Source of the DNA: Watersipora subatra
Taxonomy: Eukaryota > Bryozoa > Gymnolaemata > Cheilostomatida > Watersiporidae
Direction of reading: 5' to 3'
NCBI RefSeq assembly: GCF_963576615.1
Contig: NC_088708.1
Span: forward strand, 9,052,001 to 9,116,000
Length of the DNA stretch: 64,000 nucleotides
Shown here piece by piece: positions 26,801-38,857 of the stretch (position 1 is the first letter of the stretch; each line of letters opens with the position of its first letter). Below the pieces are notes generated by a model. It made no database searches. It saw only the letters and a list, made by a program, of their open reading frames with translations, and was not told where the DNA came from. The translations under genes and the position numbers were made by a program.

Positions 26801-29800
26801 AGATTAACATATTGTGTAGACTTTCCAATTTCATGGGAAGTAGATGAGCTGTTCCACCTCTGATCTCATTGACCCGGACATAAATGAACAGCTATGACTC
26901 ACCGAGGTAATCTAGGAGTGTGAATGAGACGAGAGTGTTAATGGACCAGTTAATAGCCCCTATGAATGCAACTGCTCTTCCTTTGACGGCTGATGGAAAT
27001 ATCTCACTGAGGAGGAGCCAGGTAACTGCAAGACATTAACAGAAACTGTCGACAGACGTGTCTAGAAGAGCTGCTGTTGACATACATTATATGTCTAGAA
27101 AAGAAGCTGTCGACATGCGTGTCTATGAGAGCTTGCAGTGGCTGCGATTGTCTCACCCAACTAAAATAATGCAGCAGCCACCCATAGCCTAACATCCAGC
27201 AAATTCTGACAATCTTCAGCCTTATCCAGCCCCTTTCCACTTTCATGGTGTGCTAGAAAACGGCTCTTTTGAAAATAAGGTAGTCTAATCTATTAGAATG
27301 CCTCTATTCCACATGTGCAAATGACCGAAGCATTGTTGGAGCAAACGCAATGCACAAAATATAATACACAAACATGAAATGAAAACAGGCGACATTCCTT
27401 CAATTTAATTAATATTACCCTAGGACACTTTTATTTCGCTAGTATTTAGTTTCGTGAGTAGCACACAGAGTAAAATTTCGCTGCAACTTAATTTCGCGGC
27501 TCTGATGAGTGCGAAAATATAGTGATGTGAAAATAAATGCCGTGGAAAAAACAGATTACATTCCTCAGGTCCAGTTTGCTAATAAGAAAAAAATTCAATT
27601 TGGGCCTAGTTCGTATTTGTAAACCGCAGGTTGAAATGTGTGGGTGAGATCGATAATTCAATTTGATCACTTGCTGTCAATTGTTTCTTGGACTATCAAT
27701 GACGTCTAGGTCCCTCGCACTCGAATCCCAAGAAGAAGAAAATAGATAGGTAACAACTAACTTCACAACCAAAACTGCATAACCCTTTCACTGCCATAAA
27801 CGCATTTATGCGTTTTCTAGGGGTCACTGCCATAAACGCATTTTTGGACTTTCTCAGCAATTGCGTGGTAACCTGATTTTATTATTCATTGACCACATAA
27901 CCCACGGTCTTTAAGAGTTTTATGAAATTGACTGTGTTGTCCGAAGATTTCTCTATAAAATCAGCCTAAAACAACGAAGCAATTTCAAACTTTTGTTTGA
28001 GAATTTCTAATCTAAAAATGAACATTTTTCTGTGAGTTCATTAACTACCCACGCGCGAGTCATAAAACAGGTAATTAGTTGTTGATGACATTATAGCCAA
28101 TCAATATTTCGATTTTCGTGATTATACAGATAATTAAAGTAGTAGCACTGTCTTTAATGTGTCTGTTCACAACCATAACTGTATAATGTGGTTGGACCTG
28201 GTGAGGGTTGATATTTTTTTGGTTGGTAATAAAATTCATCACTACAATAATTACTCTTCAATTTTATGACTTCACCTACCAGACTTTCATCCTCATCAGT
28301 TACAAATTCGGTGACTAAACTGATATCATCTTAATTTGCTTTGCCATGCTGCTCAGTGTATTAGCTATGAGTTTACCAGAAATTTCCCATTGAGCCCAAC
28401 CACAGACGAAAATTGCCTGCATTTCTAATATGAAGATTTTATTGTGGATATCAATGAACAAAGCTATTTAATTTCACGTTTTCGCTCGTTCGTTATGATA
28501 GTTTAGTTTCACTCATGAAATTTTCGCGAGAGGATGACGCCGCGAAAATGCGAAAGTTAGATGACGCGAATACATAAGTGTCCAAGGGTAGTCAAACATA
28601 CTCATATTACAAAAAAATTCTAAAAGCATCGAGTATGCTTCTCAAACACTAACTAAACCAAAAGTCGCACAAGAACATATTTTATATTAATTAGCTATTT
28701 CAGCATGGCCAGCAAATGAAAGATAATGGCGAGACAACTCTTTATTTATAGGGTGATACTCACCTGGACCATAGCCTAAGCTGTAGGCGGCTGCATAGCA
28801 TAACATTGAAATGAGAGAGGCTATCTTAGATGGGGTAGAATATGATTGGCTAATCTGAGAAGAGTTCCTATGCAGGCTTTCACCTGTAGCATCTCCAGAA
28901 ATGTTTTGGCATCGTGCACTGTTACAAAGAAAATTGAAAGCTTGGAGCCACAATATAAATGTTGTTTTTTTCAATATTTCCACCATTCCATTTATTCGCT
29001 GACAATTAACATAGAATACACTGTTAACCTGGCGGTGAAGAGAGAGTTCATGTTGAGCTGAGCCATGACAAAAAGAGAAATGGCCATGACAATGCAGCCA
29101 GTGACAAGAAGTTTTTTCCTCCCCACTTTATCAACAAGAAGTAGTGATGCAACAACAGCGACAGCCTAAAAGCATACCACAGAAACTTGCTCACTGGAAC
29201 CGCTACAAATCTTATCCATGCCAGATGTCAACTTATTCATCTCGATATATAATTTATCTTTGACCTACTCATGACTGTCATACACAATATGAGACAGACA
29301 CATATCGCTAACAGCTAGGCCCAAACATGACAGCAGGTGCAGGTTCTCACCTTAGTAGCTCCAGCGCCGATAGAGGCTAAAGTAGCGGACTCATTTGACT
29401 CGAAGCCCATCTGCTGGAGCAGCTGAGGAGAATAGTATAAAACACTCGGCAGACCTGAGAACTGAAGAACAACATTCAGCATGCAACATCAACAGGCACC
29501 GGCGAACTGATAAACATAAGAATATAGACATGCATACCAAGCGTGCCCAGTTTTTTCATGATTTGTCTGATAAACGGAAAGCAACAAACGGTGTAGGTTA
29601 CACGATATAAATGAAGGTACCGAAGCAATTTTCTCAAGACATCCGGTCTGATGATGATCATAATTATCTGCTAACTGCAAAAAGATATTGTTATTATTGT
29701 TATCATTGTATAAACTTGAGTCCGCTTATCTATAGCTTTGTATGATAATCTTACAGACTGAATGAAATGCAAACTAAAGGTGAAACATTAAGAGAGCTAT

Positions 29801-31973
29801 TAGCACCTACCTGTTGGGCAACGACTAAACCGAGTCCAATAATCAGCCGATAATGCATCCCACTTTTTAAGGAGAAAATGTTCCTCCAGCCGAGGCCCTA
29901 TAGCAAAGCGATAGGCGTGCACACAGCAACAATAAACAATTTACTAACACACATGAAACTGATAGTATAAAGCTAACCAAAGATTTCTAGCAATCCATGA
30001 CAACAGGGGCTCTAGCCTAGCATAATAATACACCATTGAAGAATTGAAAATGCAATGCGCCAAGTACACTGCATGTCTTTGTAATTGTATAACGAACCTT
30101 TTCTGCAGATATGTTATTTTGTATGCGAGACAACTCCGCTTTAGCAACAGCTTGACTTCCACGTAACTTTGCTAGCACAGTGAGAGCCTAAAATACCATC
30201 CATCAAATCTATAAAAATACAGCATTCATTCTCAGTGTAACAGTTAGAAATGGCAAAAATTCAGTTTACATGTCTAAAATGTGTCGTAGCAGTTTTTATA
30301 ATCACTTGGCTATGAGTTGATTAGTGACAAAATTCCAACCGCTCTGTTAAATTTGTGCTCATACTCAGGGAACATTTAATAACAAAATAATACACTTGGT
30401 ACAATGCATCGAGTGAACCATATATTTATTTTGTTGGAGGCGAGTAGTTACCATCTAGGCGCATCCACAATGCAGTGAAAAGATAACAGGGATATTCAGA
30501 CATGAACAAAGTGGAAATCCATGTGCCACAACTTCTACATATATTGACAAGCCCTTGAAGCTGACCTGTTTTTGGTAACAAAGGCATAACGACAATTATG
30601 ATATCAGCTATGGCTACAACAGACATGCTCTATATGAAGCACTGAACATAGCATACTAGCTGTACATCATATGTACAATAATGGTTTATCTCTATATTGA
30701 GCACTGAACATAGCATACTAGCTGTACATCATATGTACAAGAATGGTTTATCTCTATATTGAGCACTGAACATAGCATACTAGCTGTACATCATATGTAC
30801 AAGAATGGTTTATCTCTATATTGAGCACTGAACATAGCATACTAGCTGTACATCATATGTACAAGAATGGTTTTTGTAAAGATGACCTACAGAAAACTAA
30901 TAGCTTAAAAAACAAATTCCTAAATCACAACTGAATAACTGAAAACACTCACAATTTATTAGTAAAATTCGATTTTTGTGCCACACAAATCATATGGATA
31001 CATATAAACATTTTAAATCAACACATGACCAGGTTGGTAACAGCCAGAAGAGTGAATCCAATGGCTGTTCTATTACATGCCGATACTTGACCTCATCACG
31101 TGCATCTTTGACTAGAAGAAATCGAGGAGTTTTGGGCACAAAGAAGAGAGCCACGCATTGGAATAGTGCTAACAATCCGGAGAGTCCAAACATAATTCTC
31201 CTACAAACGAGTGTAAAAGTACTAAGAAAGCAAAGGGAGACAAATCCTTTGAATACCCTACAGAAGGAGAGAGGGAGAAATACATTGGATATGCCTTAGT
31301 ACATAAAGGCACCTGCTATCCAAGGTTCATAACTGAATACACCACTTTTTAATTACATGTACATTAGTTCTGCACAATATCTTTGCATGTACATTTGATC
31401 GCTAAAAATATCGAACATTGGAGTTGTCTTCTATCGACATATAAGGTTGGACGATATGAATGGATATTGGTTAACATGTTAAAAATCCAAGTTGTCCTCT
31501 CTTTACAATAAAGAGCTTAGACAACTCTAGTTTTGCAAAATAACAAGCCGATATTTTGATAAAATATCGGCTTCGATATATATATATCGATTTGAAAACT
31601 GACCAAATATAAAATCATCCACTGAAATATATCGTCACATCGAATGATATAGTTTTATCATGCAACACTAAAGTACATACATTAATTTATCACTACATTA
31701 AAGTTGCCTGTTATAATACAATATGACCTTAGTAGTACGATGCCAATAAAACACAGAGAATAGGTATAAACACAACAATTGTAAAATCATCAAAGGTGAA
31801 CGACTAGCACAAATGGTCACGTGCCGGCTGCTCAGCTGAATTTCCCGCATGATGCAATCTTTTTTCAACTTCCAGAGTGGCTTTGGCCGGCAATGGCTTA
31901 TTATAAAGATGGCCTCTCAAAGTAAATGACTCCGGCTAAACTTGGAGCCAGACACGAGCTTACATCTAACAAG

Positions 31974-32027
<54 letters not shown>

Positions 32028-34171
32028 CCATACAAAAGGTGAGAAAAGATGAGAGAAGACGTACCATCCATTGTTGACTGATATACAGAGGTAGTTAACA
32101 AGATAAGCCAAAAGGAAGCCAACAGCGATAGCAACCTCATTAAGAGATACAAGCTTGCCCCTGTGTTCCTACAAATAATGCATTAACTCTGGACTTATCT
32201 AGGTAAAAGTCATTGACTAATGCTAATCTGCAGCTGTATGCAAAATCTTACATCAATGGCAAGATAAACAAAGACAGCAATTTTGGTTGAAAATTATCAA
32301 AGAGGAATTTGAAGCGGCGCGGAGCATACATACCGGACTAGCGATTTCTGAGATATACGCACACTCAGCCACAGCAGACAGGCCTACAGCGAGTCCGAGC
32401 AGCACTCTCCCTATGATCTACAAGAGGTTCAGCCAAGAGTGCTAGAGGTGAGATATAAGGTTAAAATCATCCTCAAGAATCTGCGAGCGCAACAAATGAA
32501 TATAGAACACCTTAATTTCCCTCAAGCTGAGCAATCAGAAAGTATAAGTGAATAGAGAATAACCTGACAAAAAAGATGAAGTGACAGGAGATGGAAAGCA
32601 GATAGCGAGCCGCTGAACACAAAATGAAGAGAAAATCAGCACTACTATCAATAAGTGAATAATGGGTTCCTTAACCAGTTGGGGAGAGAAAATCAGCACT
32701 ACCATCAAGAAGTGAGTAGTGAGTATCTTGACTAGTAGCGGATAGAAAGCCAGTGCTACCAATAACGAAGTGAGTAGTGAGTACCTTGACTAGTAGCGGA
32801 TAGTAAGTCAGTGCTACCAATAAGGAAGTGAGTAGTGAGTACCTAAGCTGTGAATAGTTGTAACTCACCAAAGAAGTGAATGAGTAGGCAATAGACAAGA
32901 TGAGAGCACCAATTATAAAGAGCACGCAGTTGACTATCATGGTGAGCTTTCTCCCAATCCAATCTATCACAGATCCTTCAAATATCGAGGACAAAATCAC
33001 AATAATCATTTGACAGAGCAAAGATGCAGTGGTCGACAACTAGCTGATTGCAACTAGATGTAGCTAACCGAGCCTTGCCGAGAAGAATTGTGATCTCTTT
33101 GTAAGTTGTAGCCACTAGCATATTTACACGTAAAATTTGCTTTTCACTTATACAGAACAATGCAAATTAATTGGCATAGCATGTCATATCGGTTGTTGTA
33201 AAAAGTCTAGAATGTGATTCGCCAAGATATCTAAATTTGGTTTGCGGACAGATAGAAAAGATAGAAGAAAGGGCTAGCGTTTAATAGCACACTCAGTTAC
33301 CTCCTAAAAGAGAAGAGAGCAAAGCTCCAAATAAAACGCATGACACCAGCAGCTCCTCCTGCAGACATGTCATGTTAAACCTTGTTCTCAGCTGCAATAG
33401 TGCTCCTGATATGATACCTGCAATAGGAAAAAGTATACCAACCTATAACTGAACAAATCACAGAGCTCTCCCTCCCAGAGGTGATTATTCAAGCAAATCT
33501 CCCACAGGTCGCTGTAAAATAATACTCGCAGTGTAAGGGCAGGGACCCTGCAAGTTTATTTTCTTAGAATATTAATGCTATAAATGCATAGGCAGACATC
33601 TTTATTCTAAGGTAATAATTTGGTAGAAGGGTATCTTGATGATGAGACCAGCTAATTTTGCCTAGACAGTTAGTAGCTCATAAGCCAAATCAAAAAGAAA
33701 GTAGAACATGCAAGAGATATATCACTTTCTGAGGTTGAAAGTCTAATGACCTGCTTGCTGTACCAATATACAGAGAGTGGCCTATGTCTATCCCAGCATC
33801 CTTGAGGCTGAACCGCTCTAACTACCTAAATATAACCATACAATGGAAGTTTCTAGAACAAGAATCCAACCAAAGATGAGTTGTTATTTAATTTTAATAA
33901 TACACACTTAAAAATATAAGCATTTTGACTTATTTTAATTTCGTTGTTACAGTAAGTATTCGATAAAAGTAACTAAAATAAAAAGCTTCCATCTCACTGT
34001 GTGACTCACCTGGTGCTTGTGTGAAATGCTAGCACATTTAGCTTTAAGATTACAATGCTTTGCAGTTAACTTGCAGCCCTTACCCATGTCGTATCCAAAC
34101 AAGATTCCACCTGAGGCTGCCACAAGTGATGCTCTGACTGAGAGGTAATTGCTTTTCACTACAACTGCCAT
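23875..34171 (-). CDS. SLC2A12: Facilitated sugar transporter, SLC2A12 (GLUT12)-like, 14 exons
   Basis: Class III GLUT-type major facilitator, a 12-TM plasma-membrane or endomembrane sugar transporter. Exons in coding order: 34171-34084, 33417-33301, 32975-32869, 32417-32334, 32168-32065, 31200-31092, 30187-30098, 29897-29811, 29461-29351, 29165-29029, 28918-28764, 27025-26903, 24662-24530, 24259-23875. All phases agree and the total is 609 residues (human GLUT12 617). Visible motifs: [10 protein letters not shown] in TM1, [17 protein letters not shown] between TM2 and TM3, [10 protein letters not shown] in TM4, VPKTPRFL after TM6, [14 protein letters not shown] in TM7, VDKVGRKK in loop 8-9, [13 protein letters not shown] in TM10 and [11 protein letters not shown] after TM12. 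The large extracellular loop between TM9 and TM10 carries NIS and NSS sequons, as in GLUT10/12. TM10 has GPVTW (GLUT10-like) rather than GPMPW. The last exon is uncertain: after ADEH a GTGAGC donor at 24099 could splice to a further exon. Substrate is not deducible. Confidence 0.92.
25130..25410 (+). repeat. Degenerate AT-rich tandem repeat
   Basis: Many loosely spaced copies of TGTCATATA and ATACTGTCAT in an intron of the sugar transporter. It looks like an old, decayed minisatellite. Confidence 0.6.
25505..25850 (+). repeat. 26-bp minisatellite in a sugar-transporter intron
   Basis: About 13 copies of a unit GGGACATGTCAGTGAATACA + GTTACT. The first eight or nine are almost identical; the last four change GTTACT to ACTGCT, showing two homogenised sub-blocks. 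Confidence 0.96.
27416..28590. mobile_element. TA-flanked inverted-repeat transposon (non-autonomous)
   Basis: Left end TACCCTAGGACACTTTTATT and right end (inverted) TACCCTTGGACACTTATGTA mirror each other, with TA at both borders. Both ends carry TTCGC-rich subterminal sequence. The interior has no transposase ORF but has a doubled CACTGCCATAAACGCATTT motif. It sits in the large sugar-transporter intron between exons 28764-28918 and 26903-27025. Family unassigned; a TA duplication fits Tc1/mariner-like elements. Confidence 0.7.
30632..30872 (+). repeat. 62-bp minisatellite with internal palindrome
   Basis: Four copies spaced exactly 62 bp (anchor GCACTGAACATAGCATACTA at 30639, 30701, 30763 and 30825). 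Each contains the near-palindrome TGTACATCATATGTACA. Located in a sugar-transporter intron. Confidence 0.96.
31546..31590. repeat. Two adjacent perfect palindromes
   Basis: 31546-31572 has 12-bp arms AGCCGATATTTT with a 3-nt loop GAT. 31573-31590 is TCGATATATATATATCGA. Possible cruciform in a sugar-transporter intron. Confidence 0.85.
31975..32026. repeat. (TA)n microsatellite
   Basis: About 52 bp of uninterrupted TA repeat, ending 38 bp from sugar-transporter exon 32065-32168. Confidence 0.97.
32595..32850. repeat. 58-bp minisatellite next to a sugar-transporter exon
   Basis: Copies of AGTGAGTAGTGAGTACCTTG at 32711, 32769 and 32827 (spacing 58), with a more diverged copy at about 32653. 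The array starts about 20 bp inside the intron after the donor at 32868. Confidence 0.9.
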
Positions 34172-34998
34172 TTTCCTCTGGTCTCTCTTATGACAGCAGA
34201 CGGGATGCCATTATGAAGAGCGTTTAGGATCACATACCCACCTCACTGCAGCTAGCCTTCCCTGAAATAGGCTAGCTATGAACAAATCAAGTTTATCGCG
34301 CTCAGATTCCAAATTGAAAAGATTTTGAAAAAACTTTTTTAATATTACCAAAAGCTCTTTAGCTAATACTAATAAATAAATATATAATGCTGTGGTATAG
34401 GTAAGTTGAAAACTAGCATTAACGTGGCAACATATAAGCCTTTTTAGTAAAACCAAATTTACATCCAAGGCTAAATGATTACCATCAGCTAATTATAAAA
34501 TTTGATTAAAAATATTTGTTGAAAGTCCATTTTTCTGTAAATTACAATCTTTCCACAAAATTTTACAGCTTCACATCAAAATTAAGATGGTGTGATACCA
34601 TCTTGCTCAGACAACTTGTACCTAATGCAGGTTGCTTCTACTCATACAGCAATCAAACTGGTGGAGCATATTCGTATGTACAAAACAGTTTGGTAAAACA
34701 TCTGTCGCCTCAAACAGGACCATTTGTTAAAATATCTGTCACCTCAAACAGGACCGTTTGTTAAAATTAAAATATTTGTCAACTTGAACATAATCAACAG
34801 CTTCCTTAATCGACGCTACTAGCCCTCCATGCTTTCAACTTCTCAATCAGATAAGCTACACTTTTCTAAACAAACATTTTATCCTTACCATATGATCGCT
34901 TTTAAAAGCCACCCTGTAAACATCTACAAAAATGCAAGAATTACTAAGCCTGCCTCCCAGTTTTTATTTGAGCCTTTGCAATCTTTTTACACTCTTTT

Positions 34999-35128
34999 AA
35001 CTGTTCTACCAGAACTCTACCAGAACTCTACCAAAACTCTACCAGAACTCTGCCAGAACTCTACCAGAACTCTACCAGAACTCTACCAGAACTCTACCAG
35101 AACTCTACCAGAACTCTACCAGAACCTG
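34999..35128 (+). repeat. 11-bp minisatellite
   Basis: About eleven copies of AACTCTACCAG with point variants, upstream of both the transporter and XYLB. Gives a spurious repeating TLPELYQNS reading frame. Confidence 0.95.
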
Positions 35129-36254
35129 ATTTAAGTACTTGTCGCTGAATCATCCTGTTTTCTAACCATAATTTCAATCATTTGTCAAAACAAGAATAAT
35201 TTCTTTATTTACTATTTGTTCTATCTTCTTTTAATGTAGATTTTTCAAACTAATATGGATCATACATGTAGTTAATCCTTTTTCTTATTTTATGCTGCAG
35301 AGTCTATGTCAGACCTTTCCACTCACCACCATAACCTGCTACCTATCAATCACAGTAATAAGCTGACTACTATCTGCCAAAATCGTAAAAAGGTGCCTCA
35401 ATCTATTCTGTAATAAAATTTTATTTTTTCAAGGCTATTTAAAAACACAAAAACAGTAAATATTAAAAACAGTAAACAGAATTAACCAAGATTAAGCTTT
35501 CAATCATACTGTCCAAATTCTAACGAAATTTTTCAATTTGCGAGTCATACTGAAAAAGATAAGGCACGAGAAGGAAGTGTATTACGGAGGTAAAACAAGC
35601 ATCAACAAACTCTTCACATTATTAAATCATCACTTAATGACATCATTTTATAGCAGCAATGTCTGAATACAAGTTAGATCCAATATGTAAACTGAATCGC
35701 TGAGTATATCAAGAATTATGGAAATTAATACAAGAACTATACAATATAACAGAAATGTAAGATAACTAATAATATATAATACAAAACATCCTGAACAACT
35801 CAATAAAATAAAATCATAGTACTAGTGAATATGAAAAAGCAAGAGCCATTCTGTCTAGGGACTATCTGAATAAAACCTGAGAAGTTTCATGTGAAACCGA
35901 AAGGTTAGTTGCAACATCTTTTTATGATAATTATTGATGGGCTTAAATAGAGCTAGTGTGATACACTGGTCTGTCAAAAAAGGCAGTAGAGTCATTAAAA
36001 TAAATCTCATCTTCATACACAGAAACAGCTGATATGAAGTCTACCTCCCTTCTCAAACCTTAGCAGGAAGCAGTTATAATACTATTCCTATGAAAGAGAT
36101 GACTACCTGAACCGTGCTTTTACTAGCTTAATCTTATTAGAACTAGCGTGAGAATAAAGTGAGCAATAATATTCTAGAAGCCATTTGGACACCAACTTTT
36201 TAAAAGTACCATAACACTTGTTTGGTATTCGCAGCTACTAACTCCTTTCGCACC

Positions 36255-36450
36255 TATCAAATTATGAAAAAAAGTGTTGGCTTAGACAACACCCAGTCTA
36301 TGATACAAATTATCAAAAAAAGTGTTGGCTTAGACAACACCCAGTCTATGATACAAACTATCAAAAAAAGTGTTGGGCTTAGACAACACCCAGTCTATGA
36401 TACAAATTATTAAAAGAAGTGTTGGCTTAGACAACACTCAGCCTATGATG
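36255..36450 (+). repeat. 48-bp minisatellite, each unit with a small stem-loop
   Basis: Four copies of a unit containing AAAGTGTTGGCTTAGACAAC + ACCCAGTCTATGATACAAA. GTGTTG and CAACAC within each unit can pair around GCTTAGA. Confidence 0.95.
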
Positions 36451-37675
36451 TCTTATTGAGAATTATGGGAACCTGACATATTAGAAATGCTACCATGTAA
36501 AAAATCAGGTGCTCTTAACATGTCATTTATTTACTAGCTAAGCACACGAGAAAAATATTAATTTGAGACTTATTGTAAACAGTTTGCAAACGTTATCCGA
36601 TACATTTTTCCTTTTGACTGATAATTGTACATGTAAGAGCGTAGTGAACATTAATAGATGACACTATGAGTTAGTTTGTCAATGTTGATATTAGTGAGGG
36701 GCACAGAAAATACTAAGGTTCAAAAACACTATAATATCACTATTCTGTCCTATCTATCTATGATTGTGATTGTTCGCAGTGTGACAGTGGGTTAAATAGA
36801 ACGACATATGCGGTGAAGGTTATAGCTCTATGTAACCCACTCACATAGTGCATAAACTCAACTACATATATGGCATTGTGAAAGCTATTTAAAACACATA
36901 TAACAGGCTACCGATTAACAGAAGAACTTCTTGTGAGGCTAAAATTAGTCAATGTATTACTCTTGAAATCAACTTTGTGCAGAGTTCTTCAAAACATGGA
37001 AAAGGTCTATTATTAATCTAATCTTCTTTTAGCTGCCCAATGGACTAGTCATAAAAATATGTTACTTGCCATAAATTTATTTCTACTAATGAGGTTAATG
37101 AATTACCACAAAGCAAGAAAACTAATTTTTTTAAACGTTCAAATCCTACAAAATATACCAAGAGAGTGGTGCGAAAGATAGAAAGTAGGATAAAAAATTT
37201 TACAAATCCACATCATGTTTTTGTTTATTTTGGACATACATGTATTTAAAATCGATCACTTATAAATTGCTCATTTGAATTTGACTGGTCACTTATATAT
37301 GAGCAATCTTTATTGAGGTAATCAATAGTCATATTTTACAATATGTTTTCCACACGGTACCACAGCAACTAAACTAACTAAAATGCAGTGTACAACAAAA
37401 ATGATAAAAAAGAACGCAAAGAAACTACAGTCTAAACTAAATAACTAGTCAATAGTCTAGCTAATATAATAATGTTGGAACTGAATGCATAAAATATGTA
37501 AAATGCAAGCTTGAGGATTGATATGAGTATTGCTTTAACAAAAAGTGGACCAATAAAAGCTCTGTGAAAATAGTTATACATATCTATGACAACAAATTTC
37601 TAGTTATGAAAACAACGTGTAATATAAAAATGTTAAAATAGGTAAGGCTATATGGTGAATGGTATTATTGGTCAG

Positions 37676-38056
37676 AGGATAGTAGGTGTAGTTTGAGTTT
37701 TGTTTTAAAGATTGCAGAGGAAGAGTTCAGAGGTTATTAAATGAATTTAGCAGGTTACTGTCGAGTTTGTTGTGGTTTATGGCACTAGGTAATTTAAATC
37801 TGGTCCTGGTTTTGTGACCATGGTTTACGGTTTGAAAGCTATAGCTGAGATATTTAGGGCAATTATCGTAGAGTATTGAATGAGCAGTGAGGCAGGTAAA
37901 GTACTGTGATAGCTTAGGTAAGGGAAGAACACCCGTAGTGCTCGTTATTAAGTTGGTAGGTGGTAAGTGATGGTTTTTATGGGGTATGGTTCCCTTGACA
38001 TATATACATATTACATTGTCTATGCTGTTTCTAATGATCAGTCTTAATGTGACCAA
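37676..38056 (-). pseudogene. Old LINE-type retrotransposon fragment (ORF2 C-terminus)
   Basis: On the minus strand a frame ending NHGHKTRTRFKLPS then NSFNNL shifts frame into LNSSSAIFKTKLKLHLL. The pattern of basic TRxxxFxLP followed by FKTKLKLHLL is typical of the C-terminal end of jockey/CR1-type reverse transcriptase ORFs. The frameshift and shortness mean it is dead. Confidence 0.45.
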
Positions 38057-38857
38057 ACATTACAGAATATTTGTTATACGCATATCTAAACCCAATCGAT
38101 CTGGTTAGGTTACATAAATTAAATGAAACATCATACAATTTTTTGTAAGCTAACCAATGAGGCAGTATTGACGTCTTCTAGTTACAAGAAAACAATTCCA
38201 AGAATATTACACTAAATTTGTAATAAATCAAATATTGAAACAGAGCATATGCTAATCAGCTAAATTAATAGATAGGCCTACACCAAAGAGACCCTGATGG
38301 CTCACAGTAATGCGAATAGATATTTTTCACTAATTGCGTTATTAGCCTGATTTTGCCAAACCTCACATCATTTCAAGTTTACCTAGACTGCTACCGTATA
38401 CCATGCTTTGCTCTCTGCTATGTACCAGTAAGTCTTCAATCAAGCTAAAGTATTTGTTTTACATCTGAATAATAAAAATTACCAAAAAAGATTTATTTTG
38501 TTGCGTTATTCATTTTTACATTTTAGAACTTTCAATCTAACATTTCATTTATTTATAAATTTATCTGGGCGTTTTACCTGATCTGGTCAAAGCGTGTTCT
38601 AGCTACTTTCTTTTAGGAGTTTGAGCGTTCGTTGCATATGGCTTTGACGTATGTACACACATTTGCTTATGAACATCCTAATCGTTCCCTTTCGGTACAC
38701 AGTAAAAGGTTTGACTCGCTAATGGAAGACGAACCAACTAGCTTTCTTAGACGTTTCCCGGAACTTGCTGATAGGCGCAGCCCCGCCTTTTCCGCTACAC
38801 CCGTCAGCGGTCGCAGTAACTTGTCAACCATCTCATTTTTATAGCTTGAAGCAAAAT

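Larger units (their letters stand above)
34172..38857. other. Bidirectional upstream region of SLC2A12-like and XYLB
   Basis: 4.7 kb between two start codons pointing away from each other. Contains a roughly 36-bp duplicated motif at 34685-34785, an 11-bp array, a 48-bp array and a LINE fragment. No core promoter element stands out enough to call. A pyrimidine-rich TTTCTTTTAG at 38606-38615 could be an acceptor for an XYLB 5' exon. Confidence 0.5.

Noticed and set aside
30976-31299. 107-residue plus-strand ORF
   Set aside because: Antisense shadow of sugar-transporter exon 31200-31092.
34829-35134. 101-residue ORF ending in TLPELYQNS repeats
   Set aside because: Driven by the 11-bp minisatellite.
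38765-38857. N-terminal extension of XYLB by 31 residues
   Set aside because: Has no ATG, is not like XYLB, and the ATG at 38858 gives the family's length.
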